Shown in pieces: positions 33,007 through 45,244 of a stretch of DNA of 64,000 bases (positions are counted from its first letter, which is position 1; every line of letters begins with the position of its first letter). Location: contig VIRR01000523.1 of the NCBI GenBank assembly GCA_008638375.1, positions 62,001 to 126,000 on the forward strand, read 5' to 3'. The notes beneath the pieces are model-generated. The model had not been told where the DNA came from. It did no database searches and saw only the letters and a list, made by a program, of their open reading frames with translations. The translations under genes and the position numbers were made by a program. This DNA is from Nyssa sinensis (Eukaryota; Streptophyta; Magnoliopsida; Cornales; Nyssaceae).

Positions 33007-36000
33007 TGTAATGCCCTGACCTGATGAAGAATTAGTAAGTCACTAAATTTTAACCAGTGACCGAGACCTGAAGTAACAAGGTTGGTTTTCAATCCTAACA
33101 CATGAAGATTTAGCAAAAGTCCCAGGAAACCAGGATGAATGTATATCACTTCTGTTGCAGTCATCAATTTGTTTCTGTTCATCCTATTGAGACTGTACAC
33201 TTTCATTCTAAAAGCCAACCTCGAATCGAGACATGAAAAATAGATTGCTACGTCGGGTAGATTATCAAAGTATGTACATGGATATATAAATATATAAATA
33301 TACATATTTATATAAGAATATAAAGGTGGGTGTAATATATATATATATATATATACACTTACAAACAAAAGAATGAAATTGTGTTTAATATAATACAATT
33401 GAGAAGAGAGGGAGGCGGTGGGCACTGCTCTCCATGCCTCTCCCATGTGAGCTGCTTGTGAAAAATAATGATGAGAAGGGAGGTGGCAGCCATGGATGTG
33501 TGCCATGCAAATTCTGATACCAACAGGTGGCAAGGCCACCGATTGCATGAGTAAATGAAGGGGAAATATAAGGAAAAGAGAACTTGTAATGGAAGAGGAG
33601 ACGTGTACAAGCAGTAGCAAGAAATTGAAGGATAGGAACTGAAGTAAGAGAAAAGTTGGAAAACTGTAAGCAACTTGAACAGGTAACATTTCGTTTGGAA
33701 ATTGTTTAAATTGTGTACAAATTTAAAGCATGTAATAGTAGGGGTTTATTCTGCATAATATAAGCTGTAAACTACAAAAGAAATGACAAGAAATGATCAA
33801 GAATCGACTGAGAAAAGTCAAGTTTCAGTTGGAACAAGAATCAGCAAATTCTGGTGCAGGTCTGAAATAAGAAAAACCAAATCCAAATCCGTGTATTAGG
33901 ACCTGTTCTAGACCATCCCAAGGTCTTCAAAATGGTAGACCGCGATCCAAAAACTCAAGAAATGAAACCTAAAATATTAGTTGCAGGTTTAAGTCGTGGA
34001 ACCCAAATTCGGTTTTACACTTTTAAACTCAGTTTTGAGAATGAGGATTTAATCCCCATGTCATAAGGATCACACAGGGCCAAACCTCATCAAAAATAGT
34101 GATGAAATGAGGATGTATTATGAAATTATTCATTCGGCTATCAAACTTCAAAACCGAATGCATGAAGGAGTTTCAAGACTCCAAATGGATGCCAAACTCT
34201 TGAACAAAGATTCAGAGATGCATTAATGAGAAAACAGAAGAATTTAGCTGAATAGATTAGCTCGAAAATGAAGCTTTTAAGCTTCGAAAATTAGGGTTAC
34301 AGTGAGTAACGAAGGAGGAAGACGACCAAGTTGACTCGATGTTTAAAACGAGTCAACGGGTTAACTTGGGACACGTGGCAACCTACGGTGTAAACACCGA
34401 ATTAGTGGAACGGTGACGTTTCATTTAAGTTTAAATTTTAAAGGGCAAGGGCTGACGTCATGACGTCAGCATTACAAGTTGAACCGGATCAAACCGGTTG
34501 GTTCAATAAGAACCGAACCGGTTCAGTTAAATTGAAATTGAACCCACTGGTTCAAACCAGAAGAGTTCAAAATTGGAATTTGACCCCAAAAATTTTGGGG
34601 AATTCCACTATGTCCCGGCCGAAAATTAAATAATAATAAATTAATAAAATTTAAATAAAAGAAATTCCAAAAATGCCCCTAGCCCTAAATAGGGCAAACG
34701 AAGTCCAAATAAAGTAAATCAATAGTGCATTTTTACTATTTTGGACATTCTGAACCCAATGGCAAGGTCTGTTTCACGAGATGGAACTCCAAAAAATAAA
34801 GACACGTAAAGGGGTAAAATGACCAAAATACCTCTTGTCCAAAAGTAATAAGTTATTAGTATGTTCTTACTATTTCGGACCTTTTGAGTCCAATGGTAAG
34901 GTCCACAACATGAAACGAAGTACGGAAAAATACGACACGTAAATGGGTAAATGATTATTTTGCCCTTTGACATACAAAAGTCCGAATTAAATTTTAGGAA
35001 AGCCTAAACTGACTTTCTCCAACGTTCCGGACTCAATGGTAGGGTCTATTCGACCAAAAAGAAATGTCTAATAAAAAGACATAAAATTTGATGAATAGCA
35101 TAAGTCCAGTGACTATAAATTAGTACACTGCTCGAAGTACCAACTAAATAGTACGGTACACATTTGAAAGGAAATACGAGAAGACGTGACACGAGAACAT
35201 ATGAAGTAAATAAATTAACTTAAAGTTAATGGAGCTACCAGGAGCGTATAGCTAAAATGAAGTTAATTCCTAACACATTAAATTGTGTCATAGGTTAAGA
35301 ATACGAGTCAAATTAAGTACATATGAAATCATTTTAGGATCTAATACGAACTAAGTAGCATCAATAGGTGTTATTGCAGTAGATGTGAAGTTAATGAGAC
35401 TGTTATTTATGAACTGTTCTTAGGAACTACAAATGAGGTGGGGGGAGCACAACAGTAGCTTCAACCTAAACGTATAAGGTGAGTAACCCTGTATTTGAAG
35501 TGGCAATTTAACTCCACGGATTTAAAGATGTTTTAAATTCCAAAAGATTTGAAGTATTGAGTAATAAATTCAATATCACGTGATTCCTGTTTTAAAGATT
35601 TTGCTCTTATAAATCTTGTTATGACATGCTCAATGAATATTTTCTATTACTGTCTTCTCAGAAAGTAGTTGACATGTCTACATATTCTGAAGTTTCTTGT
35701 TCAGAAGTCATATTTTAAATGCTCATAAAACATCTATTGAATAAGTCATATTTCAAAAGCTATAAATGCATATGTTTGAAGAAGTCATATTGTAAATGTT
35801 TTTGAAAAGCATTTATTGAAGAAGCAGTATTTCGATGCTCGTTAAAAAGGCATCCAAATGTGCATAAGCACCCCATGTGAGGTTGAAATCTTTCGAGATT
35901 CGACCGTTGAAATGCCCAGCAGAAGGATCTAATCCCCCAGGCAATGAGACATCTCCCATTGTAGCATTGCAGTAAAATGGGAGTCTGGTTCGAAACAGAT

Positions 36001-36987
36001 TCCACCTAACCAAAGAGAAAAGATGACAAACACTTTTGGAAATGGAAGCAGGTTTTTACCCCCATTTTCACTATGCATATTTATTTGATTTGAAGTAATA
36101 CTTTTGGAAATGGAAGCAGGTTTTTACCCCTATTTTATTATGTACGTTTATATGCTTTGAAATGCATATATTCCATTGAAGAAATGTGTATTTAGCTTGA
36201 TAACTATAAATGTTTTTAAGCTATCATTTGAAGTCATACTATTAAAGATGGAAGCAGGTTTTACCCTCATTTTATTATGCATATTTTAAAATGCATATAC
36301 TCTATCGAAGAAATGTGTGTTTAGCTTGAACACTTTAAATGTTTTAAAGCTATTCTTATAAAGAATGCATATATTCTGTATTCTGAATGTACGAGCAATT
36401 GGTGGTGAGTATTTTATAAACTCTCACGTGCTAAACCACTGCCAATTGAAAACCCCATGACAAATGCAGGAATTACTCACAAGCTTAGATTAGCTTACCC
36501 GGACTTTGTTCGAACCCCCCTTTCAGGTGAATGATGACAATTTTGGTTTGAAGTCGATGATGTTTCAGGAGAATGACGGCAGTTTTGGTTTGAAGTCAAG
36601 GATGTCGAATCTGCCATTTTGGGAAGATATGTTGGAGTAGACTCTTTTGGAATCATATGAACTCTAGTAGTACATTTTGTATTAATAGACGGTGTAAGAA
36701 TATGTATCGAGCCCTTTGGGCAATGGACATGTAATGTTTAATAACTCTTCAAGTTTTTAGTTATGCTCTGAATGTGTAATCATGTATACCGGAATGTGAA
36801 GAGCGGCAGTACCGGACTGATGTGCAAATTTTAAAATGAGAAAAGAAAAAGTTTTTCACGCTTCCACAACCACGTGTCACACATCTATTCAATACGGTTG
36901 CTTATGTATCGCCTTGCCCTAAGGCCTCGGTCGAAGGGCGGCGGTCGCGATCCGAGATCCGCACAGGGTGGGTTTCGGGTTGTGACA
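33007..36987 (+). mobile_element. Solo LTR C (TGTAATATC...GTGACA family)
   Basis: It starts TGTAATGCCCTGACC and ends GGGTTTCGGGTTGTGACA, with perfect TSD GAATA (33002-33006, 36988-36992). 3981 bp, colinear with B and F over most of its length but more diverged near its start. No coding domains. It carries a 20-bp palindrome with two TGACGTCA sites (34451-34470). Confidence 0.88.
34451..34470. promoter_or_regulatory. Paired TGACGTCA palindrome in solo LTR C
   Basis: GCTGACGTCATGACGTCAGC, a perfect 20-bp palindrome with two abutting bZIP-type sites, at the position matching the 25-bp forms in B and F. Confidence 0.6.
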
Positions 36988-39055
36988 GAATAGGTATCCA
37001 CATCTTTTTCAATTCCTTAAATTTTTCACAACACTAACAACTACTAAAATGGTAAAGTATATGAATTGTGAATTTAATAAATATTCAACAATAGTGTACA
37101 ATTCAATTAAAAATATCGAGCCATCCAATTTAGTAATTAAGTAGTGTTTGTCAAGACACACTATCCAACACAAGTCTAAATGATCTACTAGTTCAATTTG
37201 AGTATCAATTTCATAATTCAATTTGAAATTAAACTATATGATCAATTGTCAATTTCACAATTCAGTTTGCTATTTCACAATTAAGGTTCTCAATTACTTA
37301 ACTGAAAATCAAATTCCAAAATTCATGAAAACCTAAATATCTATATAGCGGGAAAAACTAATTCAAGCAAATTGGAAATTGTAAAGCATGAAGAGTAAGA
37401 GAAATTAAAAATCTAAGTGATGACAGAGAAACTACCACGGAAAACTATCTGCGGTGGAAAACTTTGGAGTCAAGCCAAGCTCAGGAAAGAGTTTCACTAG
37501 GATTGAGATCAAATTACAACGCAAAAATAAACCGGACTTTGTACCTCAATCTCTGTTCTACCCGTTCACGTCTTCAATCTTGAATCCATTAGCTCTTCAT
37601 AGTCGGAATCTTCATACGACTGAATGCTTTTCACAATTTCCAAATCATCCGATCAGGCCACTTCACAATTGTAAATCCTCACAATCTCAGTATCTATAGA
37701 TTGCTTAACAATGAATCCTCAAGGATGAAATCCAAACTCTTTAATGATGAATTGACATGGAATTCAAGCTCTCTGAATTGACCTGGATCACGTGATTTGA
37801 TCTAACTCAATGAATGATTAGAGTATAGATATGCATGATATACGAGTATGATTGTTTACTCATGAAAGCTCTTAGATCTCTCAAGTGTATAGCTCTCACA
37901 ATTTGAACTCTCTCTAACTCTGTTCTCACTACATATAAATTGGATTTTCATCCATTTATATCAATAAGATCAAATCATTGATCGTTTGAACAAGTAACTC
38001 TTCATTCAAATGAGCTTAGAAGGAATATCAAACAAGCAAAGCTCAAATGTTGCATATCTTCATTTGATGCAGACCTATCAAACGAGTAAAAATGAACCTT
38101 TTGTTGATTGTTTGAATGACTTAATAGTTTGTTCGAATGAGCAAAAATTTGTTCAAATGACCATAGGGTCCAAATCAAAACAAAAATCTGAATTACCCAT
38201 TTTAACCTTCAATAACCAAGTCGGCTGGTAGACGATCACAACAATGATGCTTGAACCATCTTAGAGTAAAACGGGCATTGAGATACTCTAAGCCTAGGAC
38301 TAATGCAATGATTACAATGAAATCACATTTTGTCAAAACCAAATTAGCCAATTACAACATTGGACCCTATGGTCCTAACAATTTACATGGTTATGAAAAT
38401 TGGGTTTTCTTCTTCCTTTATTTCGCTATACTGTAAATGTCATATTTGGGTTAAAAACATATTTTTCTTCTGTCACATTGGTTTGAAAATGAAGCTTATA
38501 ATCTTGAAGTGACGAGATAAATTAATTGAAGGTTAGGAAAGGTGATTTTGAAAGCATTGTAGTTATAAAAACATCATACCTTTTCCTAAGATTTTGGGAA
38601 AGTTGAACTGTTTTATCGTCATCTAAGACTGAATTTTGAATGGCAGTGAGACAAGCACAAAGGCCTTTAAACTGTATTAAATACTTCTCCATCGAAGTAC
38701 TGTCCTTCTTTGGTAATTGAAGTTATCTTTTAAGTTGAAGTTCTCTCTTTTTAGTGGCCTACAAATATGGTTTTTCCTTGTAATTCCACACTTCTTGTGT
38801 TCTGCCGATCTTCAAATTTTTTATTGGTAATTTCCTTTTATGATTCAATCACCTTTGGTGATGGTGCCTCCTTTTTAAGATGACCCACAAGTTCATGACT
38901 CTAGATTAAGGGAAGAATTTTCATTCTCCATATTAAATAGTTTATAGCATTTAACTTTACTAAAACTATTGAGATAAGATGAAGAAGATTTGTTGTTGTG
39001 AGAAAGAATGATGAAGCTGATGATCTGACCATTAGTGTGTTTGTAATAAATCCAA

Positions 39056-39068
39056 GGCTCTAATGCCA
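39056..39068 (-). other. Primer-binding site of the older copia element
   Basis: Minus strand TGGCATTAGAGCC, a diverged initiator-Met tRNA site, directly after an LTR end TTCTTCTCA. It marks the start of the internal region whose gag follows at lower coordinates. Confidence 0.65.
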
Positions 39069-39138
39069 TGAGAAGAAACACAATAATGAATAAAGAATTG
39101 ATGCTCTCACAAAAATTATGTATTCCTTGTATTTTATT

Positions 39139-42100
39139 TGTTACGCCCCGAATTCCCGCGAACTCGGGGCGCGAGTGAAACGAACCAAAAATGAAAATAA
39201 TAAAGTACAATCACATGCATTTTGAATACTAATTCAATCCACTATTTCTGTTACAATCCATAAGGCCTTGCCCGTTACTTCATAACATACAAATAATATG
39301 AAATAGTCTAGGGCTTATGCCCTTGTACAATCATCAAAATACGCCCCACGGGCCAAATATGGTTCACAGTTCTTTCCTTCATTAAGGTATCACTAAATCT
39401 CACGTAGCCGGAGTGTCATCTGAAATGGTATCCTACGAATGGGTCAGCTCAACTGCTAGTACAATGTAATGCTAATGCAAGAAACAAGACTAAGGCGTGG
39501 CATGTGTAAAGTGTACATTTATCTCTAAATGCTTTCCAATTCCATGAACATAATAATATGCAAGTATGCATGACACACCCATGCACTCAATGCCACACAC
39601 ATGTCTCTTTACAGGCCTTCCCCGATGGATCTGAGTACCAATTCCCTTTACGGGCCTCCCCCCGATGGATCTGGGCACCAATGCAATGGCCAATTTTGGG
39701 TTTTTCACCACAGGATCTACACCCTCATAATGCATAGCACTGCATGCTCAACACACACTATGTTCCAAGGAATCACACTATGCCAATATGCTCTAGTTCC
39801 ACCACGTCATAATGTAATCATAATTGTCACGACCCGAAACCCACCCTATGCGGATTTCGTGTCGCGGGGCCGACCCTAAGGCCGTCCCTACTTTTTCCAT
39901 TCCTGTATCATAGTACTAAATTCTTAAAACAATAACAACGGAAGTTTATCACTACAATAGTCAGCGGAAGTCTTAACATACATCATATGGTTTTACAGTA
40001 CCAAGTCAAAACTAAACATAACCAGCACCCGTGGGTGGTGAATACATGGGAGAATTAAAACATAGTCTGATACAATTCTTTAAAATATCCCCCTATGCTT
40101 CCAGACTCCTATTGGGGTCTTGCGGTGTCATTACCTGAAAAGGGGTAAGTGGGGTGGAATGAGCTACAAGAGCCCAGCAAGTAAATACAGATCTTCGACA
40201 CTGGTATCGAGGATCATAAAAGAATATGAATCCAAGAATAAGAATATGATAGCCAATCATAAAAAATAAGATGCTATAATAGCCAATGGAAACAATTGTC
40301 ATGATGGCAAATGAACAGTGGAATCACAATGTGTAATCAGTAGGAATGGCATAACAATGTCCTGAAATTCTCGACGATAATACAATAACAAGAAAGTACT
40401 GCCAATATAATTGATCACAACAAATCAATAAAGGAATATCTCACAATACAAGATAATCACAAGAATAATGTAATTCAACAATTATAGTTGAACAATCGTG
40501 TAAGAGATGCTTTTATTCTATGTCAGGGCTTAGCACGCCCTCTGTCCTTGGGGGCCCGGTTTACCCCCTTCAGTGCATTCCAGTGTATGGCCACATGTCC
40601 GTTCACGGACTCGACCCGAAGGTCTTCAGTGTATTTAAAAGCATCGGATGGATATTGTGACTGAGCACAAATCCAGTATACATAAACATTTCATGATCAT
40701 AAATGATTCCATAGGAGTATATAAAAATGGAATATCATCATTCAATGGAAACATAACAATAGGCATTTCAAAGCACGGTTCAACATGATAACAATAGTAC
40801 AACAATAATCAATGTCCACCAGATAGAACAATATCACATTGTGGAGACAATAACATCAGATACGCTCAGGAGTACAAGTTTGGCAGTAAAAGAATGAACT
40901 TGGCTTGATAACACCACATGGAAGAGAAAGGGTATCTACTTACCTCTAATGAAATCTTAGCTTAGAAATTCGTGAGTGGGCCCTTCCCCTTCAAGTTCCC
41001 TATATATCAATAAACGTGTTTCAGAATAAATGTTTATTCATCAATCTTACGTCTCGTCATCTTAAGTATCTCTAATGCCAATTTAGACTTCACCATTGAG
41101 TCCATAGGGTTCGGAATAATAAAAATTCATTAGTTCTTTAATTTAATCGGAGTCCATTTGACTCACTTATGAAGCAGGGGTATTTTGGTCATTTTTACAA
41201 GTCGTAACTTTTCGGGACTCCGTCTCATGAAACGGACCTCACCATTGGACTCAGAGCATCCGAGATAATAAAAATTGACTAATCATTTACCTTATTTGGA
41301 CCTCGTTTGACCCACTTTTGAGTCAGGGGTATTTTTGTAAAATTAACATTTAATTAATTTTTCTTTTTGGGCCTTAGTGTAATTATTCAAAACATTTGGG
41401 GCCGGTTCATAAATTCCATAAGCTGCGGTCTGAACCAGTTGGTTCAGACCCCAAAACCCTAAACCGGTCAGCCTTTCTCCTGAACCAAACGGTTCAGTTT
41501 CATTCAAGAACCGGAATACAATAACCCAATTCCCTATCCCTATCCATGGTTCGGTTAACCCCTAAACCCCATCTCTATTTATTGTCTCTGCAACCAAACA
41601 GCCCAATTGATTTTAATTTTACATTCAAAACGACATAGCATCCCTGCCCCTAATCATTTTCAGTCGGGTCCCGACCCGGTCCGACCCAAACCCGGTCCCG
41701 TTATGACCCGAAGAAGCCCCGACAATCCGGTCGTCTTCTCCGGTTGGTTTTCCGACCACGGTCGCCGGAACAATGCAATTCCTCACGGATCTTCATGGTT
41801 TTACGTCCAAAATTCACTGTTTTTCTTCCCAATGAATTCTAAGATTGCAAGGAATATTTTAGGACTGCTTTTAACCTCCAACCTCATCGGTTTCATGCAC
41901 CCATTCCCAGTTTCTGGCGTTGCACCGGTGAGGGAATAACCGGCCATAAAATGGCCATTTCTTGACCATTTAAACTAATTCAAAGTGTTTTGAGATCCTG
42001 GGGTAATTTCCTATGCATATTATGGTTCAATTTTCCATTTAGGTTCACCTATTTTAAATCACCATTTCTAACCGAAACTCAGTTTCTTTCTTTTTCTTTT

Positions 42101-43585
42101 GTTTTTCCTTCTTTGTTTCAGATCCTACTGTTCCAGTAATCAATTCTATAATTACACAAAGTAAATTTAAAGAACAAAGGCGCAATGGTTTACCTGTTCT
42201 CAAGCAACTGCTGTACCTCAAATTTCAACTTTCTCTCTCTATCTCTAAGTCTGATTCTATTTTTTTCTCTCTTCAAATACCTTCTTTATTCCCTTAACCG
42301 ACCCTCAGTCGGTGGCCCTTGCCACCTGTAGCTGCGGTGGCAGCTTACCCGAGCACCCAAGACACCTCACCCAATTTCTCATATATATATATATTTACAT
42401 ATATTATTCAATTCACCATATATATATTTATATAGCCGTACTCAAATTATATATATATGTATTCATGAGATCACTTTAATACATTATTATGCATACATAT
42501 TCATATATACATATTCATTTAATTATGCAACATAAACTTAAAACAGTTCGGGTTTTATTATTGTATCGACTTACCTCGATATTTGTGCCGTACCCCGGGT
42601 CGGGGTATTACAATAATGAAGCATCTCATCCACACATGAAGCATGCCTTAAGATAATGTATTACACAATAACATTCCAATCACAAAATTCCTTCACCAAG
42701 GGTACATGTCATACGTAGTCCATTTGAACACATGCTTTAATTTACATATTTTAGAATCTCAACAATTCTCAAAATATAATTCACACATTATGCCAACACA
42801 TAGAGTACACATATAGTCATGATCCACATCCATCACTTAACCAAACTTCCAAAAAGATAGCAATAAGCATATAAGTGAATAAGTTGTCCAACAAATATGT
42901 GAATCATCAAGTCAATATGCAATTATTCCTAACTTAATCCTATTTCTTACTTAGCAAAATACATCATACCTGATGTGTCGGTCTCAACCCAAAGAGTCGT
43001 ACTCGTAGCGTAGCGGAACTAACAGTCAAAATGCAGAAGGTCAGACCACTTTCTCTTTGCTTTTCTGTGTTCCTAAAATCATGAAATACCACTCAGTTCA
43101 ATTGCTACTTGAATTATGCTATTCATCAAATTTTATGTCTTTATTTTATGAGTTTCTATTTTGCCAAATTAAACTCTACTGTTGAGTCTGGAACGTCGAA
43201 GAAAGTTGGTTTGGGCTTTCAAGGAATTTAATTTGGACATCCGAGCTAAAAAGGGCGAAATGGTCATTTTGTACTTTTTCAGGTCCTTACATCCTGAGGC
43301 CTCTTTTTGTGAATTGGACTCCACGGTTGAGTCCAGAATGGTTGAGATAATAAAATTCCACTATTTATTTACTTAAATCGGAGTTCATTTGACTGCATTT
43401 TAGCTCGGGGGCATTTTGGTATTTTTTAATGTTATTGCGAGCCTTTTAATTTTCGGGACCTCGTCTTGTGTCACCGACCTCACTGTTGGTCTCAGGAGGT
43501 CCAAGATAGTCAGAATACATACATGACTTGTCTAATTTTGGCTCCGAGCCATTTCGGGGTATTTAATTAATTAAATGAGATTAAG

Positions 43586-43621
<36 letters not shown>

Positions 43622-44700
43622 CATGCCAAATTGGGCACTGGATTGTCCCGTCCCAATTGGCTCACACGCGCCCACTCCCTCTGTTTGATCCCCGGTTCGC
43701 GTCGCAGCAGCGACATTTCCTGTGTAATCCCCCCACCCCCACCCCCTTTTCTCTCTTTTTTTTTTCATTTCTTTTAATTGTTGGGCCAAAAACCAAACGG
43801 CCCAACTTCTTAAAACAGAACAAGCTCACCATTTTTAAACGAGATAGGCCCAAACCAAAACAGGCCCAACTCAGCCCAAACTGCCCCTTTGTCCCTGACT
43901 TTTCGTTCAGGGAGCCCTAGGTTTCCGTCGTCGTCTCCGGCGACGGCGACGACTTTTTCGACCATGTTTTCACATTTTCAAAACACAGTTCTCTCCCATT
44001 TTTTCTGTAGATTCCACCCCTAACCTTCGTTTTCACTTTTATCCATCAAATTCCCACGAATGATCACCAACTGTAACTCCAGCCACCCTAACCCAGATTC
44101 CAGCGACCCCGTTTCATCCTATTTTGGTGGTTATTTCTCCACTGTTTTTGCTCCACTTTAATTCCAAATGTTTTCTGCACCTCACAAGACTAGATCTAGG
44201 TCATTTAGATTAGGTTTCATGCATGAAATGCAAGTGACCCACTTTTATTCTAATAACCTGCAACTAGGAGGTTTTTCTTCATCTTTCAACCATTTCACTT
44301 AGTTCTTGTTGCATTAAACCACATTTCTCATATCCTATAAGGTCTTATAATTTAAATCAACTATCATGCTTTCTAAAAATCAAGATAGTAACCAAACAAG
44401 ACATACCTTGGTTTGATTTTTCTCACTCATCCTCTTGAACTCTCACTTCAGTTTCCCCATCTCTGTTCTAACTCCTTGGATCTCTCTGCTTCTCCAGAAT
44501 GCTCACAACTCCCTCTTTCTTTCTGATTTTCTTTCTTTCTCAATCCCAATGGACACATACTCATATACACTCAGGTATGTACACCCTCTCACGCCACCAC
44601 CTGCAGCAGCCTATTTCTCTCTCTTCCTAGTCCCTTTCAGTTTTCTTTCATGTCTGTATCAGCCTTGCATTAAATGCAAGTTGACATTGTGGGTTTACAT

Positions 44701-44744
<44 letters not shown>

Positions 44745-45185
44745 TATATTATATCCCTCACACCTACTCACACCCTCAGCCGACCTTGCTAGCTCACACC
44801 CACACACGGTAGCATACACATACACACAGCACCTACACCACTAGCTGGCATGCACATTGTGCATATATACATATTTACATGTGTGTGTATATATATATAT
44901 ATATATTATTAAACACATATACATGCATACATACACCATACACTATTCACACACATCTTATGTACATATATATATACATCTGGATACAATGCATACACAT
45001 AGCATACATTACTACACATGTATACCCACACACACACACACACATATATTTATATATACATACACATACAACACATCACACATACATAATATATAAAAGA
45101 ATAAATAAATAAATAAATAAATGAATAATTAAATAAAAAAAATAAAAATTTTATTTCAAAAAAAAAAAAATTCCAGGTCTTTACA
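39139..45185 (-). repeat. 3' LTR of the Tekay-type element (interrupted)
   Basis: About 3254 bp after removing solo LTR D and one TSD copy. It includes repeat-ladder units (43170-43510), (TA)n at 43588-43620, AC/AT microsatellites (44701-44745, 44880-45060) and an A run near its start. Short ORFs within it are low-complexity or frame accidents. Confidence 0.92.
39825..42612 (-). mobile_element. Solo LTR D (inverted, short family member)
   Basis: On the + strand TGTCACGACCCGAAACCC to CCCGGGTCGGGGTATTACA, with perfect TSD ATAAT (39820-39824, 42613-42617). The right Tekay LTR shows the uninterrupted site at about 51185. Its ends match B, C and F in reverse. At 2788 bp it lacks the TGACGTCA palindrome and has two ladder units (41080-41340). 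A distinct subfamily is likely. Confidence 0.88.
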
Positions 45186-45198
45186 TCCTTTCCTCCTT
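45186..45198 (-). promoter_or_regulatory. Polypurine tract of the Tekay-type element
   Basis: Minus strand AAGGAGGAAAGGA directly before the 3' LTR start TGTAAAGACC: a good match for a plus-strand primer. Confidence 0.8.
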
Positions 45199-45244
45199 AA
45201 CGAAATTTCGTCTCGAAATTTAAAATAAAATAAAATAAAATACA

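Larger units (their letters stand above)
32951..38380 (-). mobile_element. Copia solo LTR, host of solo LTR C
   Basis: On the minus strand it starts TGTTAGGACCATAGGGTCC and ends CATAGGACCAACCAACA. The TSD ATTTA (32946-32950, 38381-38385) is perfect. Without solo LTR C it is about 1444 bp. Its start resembles the Sirevirus LTR start, and it holds decayed forms of the palindrome (GTTTGTTCGAATGAGC near 38130), so a related Sirevirus is likely. It splits the older copia gag. Confidence 0.85.
32460..39055 (-). pseudogene. Older copia gag-protease remnant, split by nested LTRs
   Basis: Minus strand. A gag part lies at about 38900-38386 (STSMEKYLIQFKGLCACLTA, VLDDDKTVQLSQNLRKRY, MLSKSPFPTFN). The frame is interrupted by the solo LTR 32951-38380 and resumes at 32945 (FQNFNYKGHGFAQANHVPNF). 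A zinc knuckle CQICNRIGHPTLKC is at 32726-32685. The protease site YPDT-stop-ATS is at about 32576-32562, where GGA became TGA in DTGATS. The last recognisable part is KFIVKDGSRLSISHIGYTTL at about 32520-32460. A Met-tRNA primer site (39068-39056) precedes gag. No integrase or RT is visible: the rest is gone. Confidence 0.75.

Noticed and set aside
32802..33689. A 295-residue minus-strand ORF as a host gene
   Set aside because: Most of it lies in solo LTR C; only its last 60 residues are real protein, and those are copia gag.
37454..37699. An 81-residue ORF between repeats as a possible host exon
   Set aside because: It lies within the copia solo LTR (32951-38380); no splice or domain support.
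41607..41939. A 110-residue + strand ORF in solo LTR D
   Set aside because: No domain seen, it lies wholly in an LTR, and the family members B, C and F do not keep it open.
44435..45112. ORFs rich in Tyr, Ile, Thr and His (also 53007-53671)
   Set aside because: They are translations of AC/AT microsatellites present in both Tekay LTRs.
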